Positions 21,641-25,816 of a DNA stretch of 25,816 nt are shown here, one piece after another. This stretch comes from a virus, in IMG/VR virus record IMGVR_UViG_3300050120_000039, positions 1 to 25,816 of that record. The stretch is one strand, 5' to 3'. Under the pieces are notes generated by a model. It made no database searches. It had not been told where the DNA came from and saw only the letters and a program-made list of their open reading frames with translations. Both the position numbers and the translations under genes were made by a program. Numbering within the stretch: the first letter of the stretch is position 1; each line of letters opens with the position of its first letter.

Positions 21641-23982
21641 GCCGTCTGCGGCAATCCCGTATTGAACAAGCCGATTTCTTGTGAACGTCGCGTCACCAGA
21701 ACTGGGTTAACAGTTCCACCAGATTTATTGAATCCCTGGAACTCAGTAATCGCACTAGGGGTATCTCCGGAGTTGAAGTCCTTAAGCATCTGAGACTTCA
21801 GAAAACCCCCGGTACCGACATTATAGGTCAACGAGACCATAGCATCGTATTGGCCCTGGGTGATCGGCGCGGTGACGCCGGATTTTACCGCAGCCTGATA
21901 TTTTTGGCTATCGATATCGAATAGAGCATCAGCTTGATCCTGAGTGATGCTTAGAGCACCGGTATTACCCGATTTCAATTGTGTTAGGATTGCCTGGGTG
22001 ACGACGGTTCCACCGATGTTGTCACCTATCTTGATCGTATGCCCATACCCGATGGCAAAGCCCGTGACATCCACATATGGGGATGATCTAAAGCCCTCCT
22101 GGTTCTTGATGAATGCTTTACCAGCATCGGATAGGCTCATTCCAGATACCGCCCCAGGGGTGCCAGCAGCGCCCGCAGGACCACTGTTCGTATACGTAGG
22201 GACTTCACCCGCATTATGTGTAGTATACGGGTTGGGTGACTGTACATTTCCGCTATGATCGATATATGGGACTGGCTTGGTCGCCTTTGGCGTTGTCGCT
22301 CCTATGCGGACAATATCGACGTACGAGCTATTGTATTGAACGTTGCCATTGGTGTTACCGGAAGTCGCTGGATGACCCGGCCATGGCTCATGCTGAGGCA
22401 CCATTGATCCCACGTAGGGAATCATATCGGGATGATCCCCGTTTGCAATTTCTGTCGAAGTGGGAACCCCATAAGTGCTCCCGATGATCGGTGCACTCGG
22501 GAGCGTCGGCGTCACCGCGCTGGTCCCCATAGACGCGGTGGTTCCCGTGGTACCCAACATGACGAAAGAGCCATCCAGGTACGAGGGACCCGTTGAACTC
22601 ATCGATAAGGCCGTGGTTCCTGTAATAGCGAGAGTCCCACCAGTATAGATGCCACCGCCATTGGATGAGCTTAGATTAAATGTTGTCCCCGTGATTATAT
22701 TGAGATCTTGAGTCGAATCGATCGTTGTATGGGTGGATGACTTTAGATCAAAACCATTACCGATTTGAACCTTCCAAGCCTCAGTAATGCTTTGATTATA
22801 ATTTCCTTGATGATCCCAGTTCCAACCAGATCCGCCGATACCAGAGAATATATCAACAACTCCCGTGTGCGTCTGAGTAGTATTCCCCTTCACGGCTAGT
22901 GTGTAATTTCCAGCAACTTCACAAGTATAGTTGCCATCCACAGTGACGCTATAATCGCCCTCTGTGTGATGGTTGATAGATTTTGTTGAATATACGTTGA
23001 TGTCCCCGGTATCATTGATTTCAACCCAAGTATTTCCCTTGGCTGTATTCAAATAGATATAACCGTCAACATCATTGATGAGTATTTGCGACCCGTTCGA
23101 AGATCGTAAGCGAACCGCAGCATGATCGGGATGATCATCAAATACTAATTGATGCCCCATCGTATTGATCGACGAATAGCTCACTGGATCAGAACTAAAG
23201 GGATCTGTATCTCCACCGCCGATCGGTAGCGCTTGTTCTATTTCATAGGACCAACCTGGAGATTTGAAACCACTCACATAGGACGGTGATTCTCTAATCG
23301 CGCTTGCGGTACCAGCACCACGCATAGTATCTCGCATAAGACCGGCTACGCGCAAGTTAGCCGAAAATGTCTGCATCTCTACACGAGGCAGATTAAAATC
23401 ATCCGCAGACTCTTCGTGCGATGGCACAATCTCGGGATTGATGCTTGTATCGTTGTCTTCGACCACACCTGGAGTCCCAGGTACCATGAAGGTCTGATTT
23501 ACCTTGGGAATACACGAGAACCAATAGGCTTGCGCGGGATCACCATTCGCGAATAGGACGCCAACATAGTCACCAATTCTTGGCTGGAAGGACCAACCGT
23601 AGGAATTCGATTGGCCGCGATATGCATTACGTCCTGGGACAGTACGATCGTTCGTGCCTTGTCTGAATGAATCCGAACCGAAGAAAGGAAACATGGGGAA
23701 GCAGAGTATCCATGACTGTCTTAGTGAAGAATCTGACGAAGCCACAGGACCACTTGGCACTGACGCGGCATCAACATTTATGGAAGAGAAATTTGGAAAA
23801 TATACCCATAGGCGATGTGCGCTCTGATCATCTTGATCGTCCATCACCATACCGATCTGGAAGGTGACGCCCTGATGCTCTGCAAGAGGAACAGTACGAT
23901 CACCAGCATAGTATTGACGAGCTACCTTGCCAATTCCAGCATCGAATGCACTTATTGCTTTTTCTCCGTATATCTTTGACAT
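21637..23982 (-). CDS. 5: Baseplate hub spike with C-terminal lysozyme, gp5-type
   Basis: The 781-residue protein has three gp5-type parts. An N-terminal OB-fold contains QPRIGDYVGVLFANGD near residues 134-149. A long beta-helix at about 275-500 begins with GHQLVFDDHPDHAAVRLRS and continues with VDGNY/VAGNY/VKGNT strands. A GH24 lysozyme fills residues 614-781: EGFRSSPYVD, with catalytic Glu629 and Asp638, then IGYGHT. In T4 gp5 the lysozyme lies between OB-fold and helix; here it is at the C-terminus. The triad Thr is not found at its usual place. The protein should form the membrane-piercing trimer that digests peptidoglycan at injection. The ATG at 23980-23982 overlaps the TAA of the hub gene as TAATG. 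Assignment is strong, subject to the domain-order question. Confidence 0.9.
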   Translation of the reverse strand: MSKIYGEKAISAFDAGIGKVARQYYAGDRTVPLAEHQGVTFQIGMVMDDQDDQSAHRLWVYFPNFSSINVDAASVPSGPVASSDSSLRQSWILCFPMFPFFGSDSFRQGTNDRTVPGRNAYRGQSNSYGWSFQPRIGDYVGVLFANGDPAQAYWFSCIPKVNQTFMVPGTPGVVEDNDTSINPEIVPSHEESADDFNLPRVEMQTFSANLRVAGLMRDTMRGAGTASAIRESPSYVSGFKSPGWSYEIEQALPIGGGDTDPFSSDPVSYSSINTMGHQLVFDDHPDHAAVRLRSSNGSQILINDVDGYIYLNTAKGNTWVEINDTGDINVYSTKSINHHTEGDYSVTVDGNYTCEVAGNYTLAVKGNTTQTHTGVVDIFSGIGGSGWNWDHQGNYNQSITEAWKVQIGNGFDLKSSTHTTIDSTQDLNIITGTTFNLSSSNGGGIYTGGTLAITGTTALSMSSTGPSYLDGSFVMLGTTGTTASMGTSAVTPTLPSAPIIGSTYGVPTSTEIANGDHPDMIPYVGSMVPQHEPWPGHPATSGNTNGNVQYNSSYVDIVRIGATTPKATKPVPYIDHSGNVQSPNPYTTHNAGEVPTYTNSGPAGAAGTPGAVSGMSLSDAGKAFIKNQEGFRSSPYVDVTGFAIGYGHTIKIGDNIGGTVVTQAILTQLKSGNTGALSITQDQADALFDIDSQKYQAAVKSGVTAPITQGQYDAMVSLTYNVGTGGFLKSQMLKDFNSGDTPSAITEFQGFNKSGGTVNPVLVTRRSQEIGLFNTGLPQTA

Positions 23983-25816
23983 TAAGTCTTCCCAACTACG
24001 ATACTATTATCAACGTAATTTAAATGAACTAGTTTATATCCATGTAAATCTTGAGTGAATTTACCACCCTCGAATTCTGAATTTACCTGAGCGATTTCAT
24101 AAAATCCCCCAAGTATGCTAGTATCTACGCTAGCGAACCTTCTAACCGGGTCCATATAAGCATCCTGATTTGGAGCATAAGCACGAATTAGAACACATTT
24201 AGCACTTTGGGGCTTAATCAACGGGTTGTCCCCTTGGATGGTAAAGAACGATAGACCACCAGTTTCGCTGCACGAATATTCGTTTAGCAACCAGATAGGA
24301 TCTCCACGAACGACGAGATGTTCAATTTTTAACATATCGAGTGACAGGTGATGGTCAATTTGATTTAGGAATTCTTGTTTTCGATTTCCAGCGACATGAG
24401 TATTAGCGCCAAATCCCTGAGGTGTTCTTGCAACTCCCTGATATGTGTTTTGAACGGTCGGATTATCCGCACCAATGGTTCCCTGACCCACCAGATTAGT
24501 AAAAACGGCATCAATGTCCTGCGTGGTTGTGCCATTGACATTAACTGTGACGCTCGTACTATTCGCCTCCGTTGTTACTTCCTTTGCAATCTGGCTCGAC
24601 GTGGCCACAGAGGTTTGACCTCGCTGAGCAGGGAAGTCTACCGGTTGGGACATCGCTAATGCATAAAACGCATTATAGTTATAATTGAAATCAATAATCT
24701 CACTATTATCACCAGTACCAAAGTAGTCATAACGACGAATCATCATCTGATACTTGATCATTTCTTTAACACGCTGCTGCTGTGAATCTTGTGATATAAT
24801 ACTGTTGTAGTTTGCCGTCGTCGCCGTAGGCGTTTTGAAAGTAATAAATGGTTCGATGATATACTGGATATGCATACTAGTATAGTCATTAGTGTATTGT
24901 TGGTTCGCTGTGTTTGATATATCACCATATATGATATTCATTCTAATAGTGAATGCGACTCTCGGAGTAGTGAAATTGGCATTATTCACATCTGCAATAA
25001 ACAAATCTTGGGTATATTTTAAACTACTTAATGTATTGTATAGGAATGTTGCAATATCTAATCCCTTACCAGATATTCCAGTAGGATCTCCGTTTACGAA
25101 ACGACTTGTATCTGTGGTTTTAGACCCAACGTCAAATGGTGCGTTCAGCAATAGACTTGGGGCGATGAACTCATAAGTGTGGGTTAGGATACCATTTGTG
25201 TTCTCTTTGGTCGCCGCAGTGAGTTTGTTCTGAAGCGACGTGAGGAAACCACCAAATGTGCTCCCGGTGGCTTGAATAGAACTACCATCCATGATCAAAT
25301 ATTCTGGTCTATACGCGGTTGTATGATATGGACTCATGGAAATTTCATAGGTGGTTCCACTTCCGGTGGGTTTTCCCTCTATGGCTCCAATGATCACGAA
25401 ATATGAAACAGTATCGACTACAGTCTTATTCGCAGACACTACGGGTATCTTTTGCATCCACTGACCAGTATCCTGATTATATCCTGACCACCAGATGTCT
25501 ATCTTGTAGACAATACGCGCGGGACTTATCTGCTGATAGTTCAGTTTATTTGCCAAGGTTAATAGGTCTTTGTGGAGGCTAAACCCGTATGGCTGAACGA
25601 GAGTCATCTTCATTTCGGCCATTGTGGAGAACATCGGGTTTTGTGCGGTCATGTTCAAATAGTTAACCATGTTGAATTTATTGATCGCATATAAGGGGAA
25701 GTGATGCTGCACCTGGGTTGTCCCGTTGGCATCCGTGAGATTTACAATTTCGTCCACGTATGAGGTAGATCCTGTGCTCGCAATCGAGAACACACGGCCA
25801 TCAACTACCGATCCCG
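23982..25816 (-). CDS. Probable baseplate hub protein (gp27-like), 5' end beyond window
   Basis: The frame is open through the right edge. A GTG at 25791-25793 is possible as a start, but the reading frame continues upstream without a stop or evident ribosome binding site, so I treat the gene as truncated. At least 610 residues are visible. The C-terminal part contains IEHLVVRGDPIWLLNE (about 500-515 if counted from that GTG) and later GGFYEIAQVNSEFEGGKFTQ, a pattern (GDPxW, then an xFxGGKFTQxL strand) typical of hub proteins in contractile tails. It is coupled to the gp5 gene by TAATG, and T4 gp5 pairs with gp27, which is about 390 residues. The identification as hub rests on neighbours and these strands. 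A different tail-tip protein remains possible. Confidence 0.55.
   Translation of the reverse strand, partial: GSVVDGRVFSIASTGSTSYVDEIVNLTDANGTTQVQHHFPLYAINKFNMVNYLNMTAQNPMFSTMAEMKMTLVQPYGFSLHKDLLTLANKLNYQQISPARIVYKIDIWWSGYNQDTGQWMQKIPVVSANKTVVDTVSYFVIIGAIEGKPTGSGTTYEISMSPYHTTAYRPEYLIMDGSSIQATGSTFGGFLTSLQNKLTAATKENTNGILTHTYEFIAPSLLLNAPFDVGSKTTDTSRFVNGDPTGISGKGLDIATFLYNTLSSLKYTQDLFIADVNNANFTTPRVAFTIRMNIIYGDISNTANQQYTNDYTSMHIQYIIEPFITFKTPTATTANYNSIISQDSQQQRVKEMIKYQMMIRRYDYFGTGDNSEIIDFNYNYNAFYALAMSQPVDFPAQRGQTSVATSSQIAKEVTTEANSTSVTVNVNGTTTQDIDAVFTNLVGQGTIGADNPTVQNTYQGVARTPQGFGANTHVAGNRKQEFLNQIDHHLSLDMLKIEHLVVRGDPIWLLNEYSCSETGGLSFFTIQGDNPLIKPQSAKCVLIRAYAPNQDAYMDPVRRFASVDTSILGGFYEIAQVNSEFEGGKFTQDLHGYKLVHLNYVDNSIVVGKT

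Noticed and set aside
25791-25793. GTG as the start of the probable hub gene
   Set aside because: The frame continues upstream to the window edge (GRVF and further) with no stop and no clear ribosome binding site, so the true start is likely outside.
1-25816. tRNA genes, CRISPR arrays, insertion sequences, attachment sites
   Set aside because: No cloverleaf, regular spaced repeat, transposase motif or terminal inverted repeat was seen. All gaps between genes are short and mostly filled by promoters.

Overview
The window is 25.8 kb from the genome of a contractile-tailed phage of the T4 superfamily, probably one with a large genome. The evidence is a set of T4-type baseplate genes: a gp25-family wedge protein, an enlarged gp6-family wedge protein, a gp5-type hub/spike protein with an OB-fold, a beta-helix and a lysozyme domain, and a probable hub partner next to it. 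Short T4-style late promoters (core TAAATA) sit in front of these genes. The host cannot be read with certainty. Two sigma70-type promoters with a CTTGACG -35 and a phage sigma factor of RpoH type would fit an alphaproteobacterial host, but that is weak inference. I saw no integrase, tRNA, CRISPR array or insertion sequence.

Minus strand (late, virion genes), in order of transcription: probable hub protein cut by the right edge (23982-25816), gp5-like lysozyme/spike (21637-23982), gp25 (15400-15774), gp6 (11050-15399), two small coupled genes (10726-10998 and 10565-10726), a 2839-residue giant virion protein in the position of T4 gene 7 (1309-9828), a 210-residue structural protein (649-1281) and a tail-fibre-like protein cut by the left edge (1-600). 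Five of these transcription units carry a TAAATA-core late promoter 22 to 58 bases upstream of the first gene. By eye that hexamer occurs nowhere else on this strand in the window.

Plus strand (early or regulatory genes): two blocks interrupt the late genes. The larger (15880-21640) begins with a full-length RpoH-like sigma factor. A promoter at 16782-16816 then heads fourteen small, tightly coupled genes, including a winged-helix DNA-binding protein, a phosphoribosylanthranilate-isomerase-like TIM barrel and several Cys/His-containing small proteins. The smaller block (9891-10568) holds three small genes behind a promoter that shares an identical 17-base palindromic -35 core with the first.

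The simplest working model is that host RNA polymerase reads the plus-strand blocks early. The phage sigma factor, made from the plus strand and divergent from gp25, may then direct transcription of the minus-strand baseplate and tail genes from the TAAATA sites. Both places where plus and minus genes converge have overlapping stop codons inside a 4-base palindrome and leave no room for a terminator.

There is no gene-free stretch longer than about 135 bases. The intergenic gaps that exist are described under the promoter and hairpin entries.
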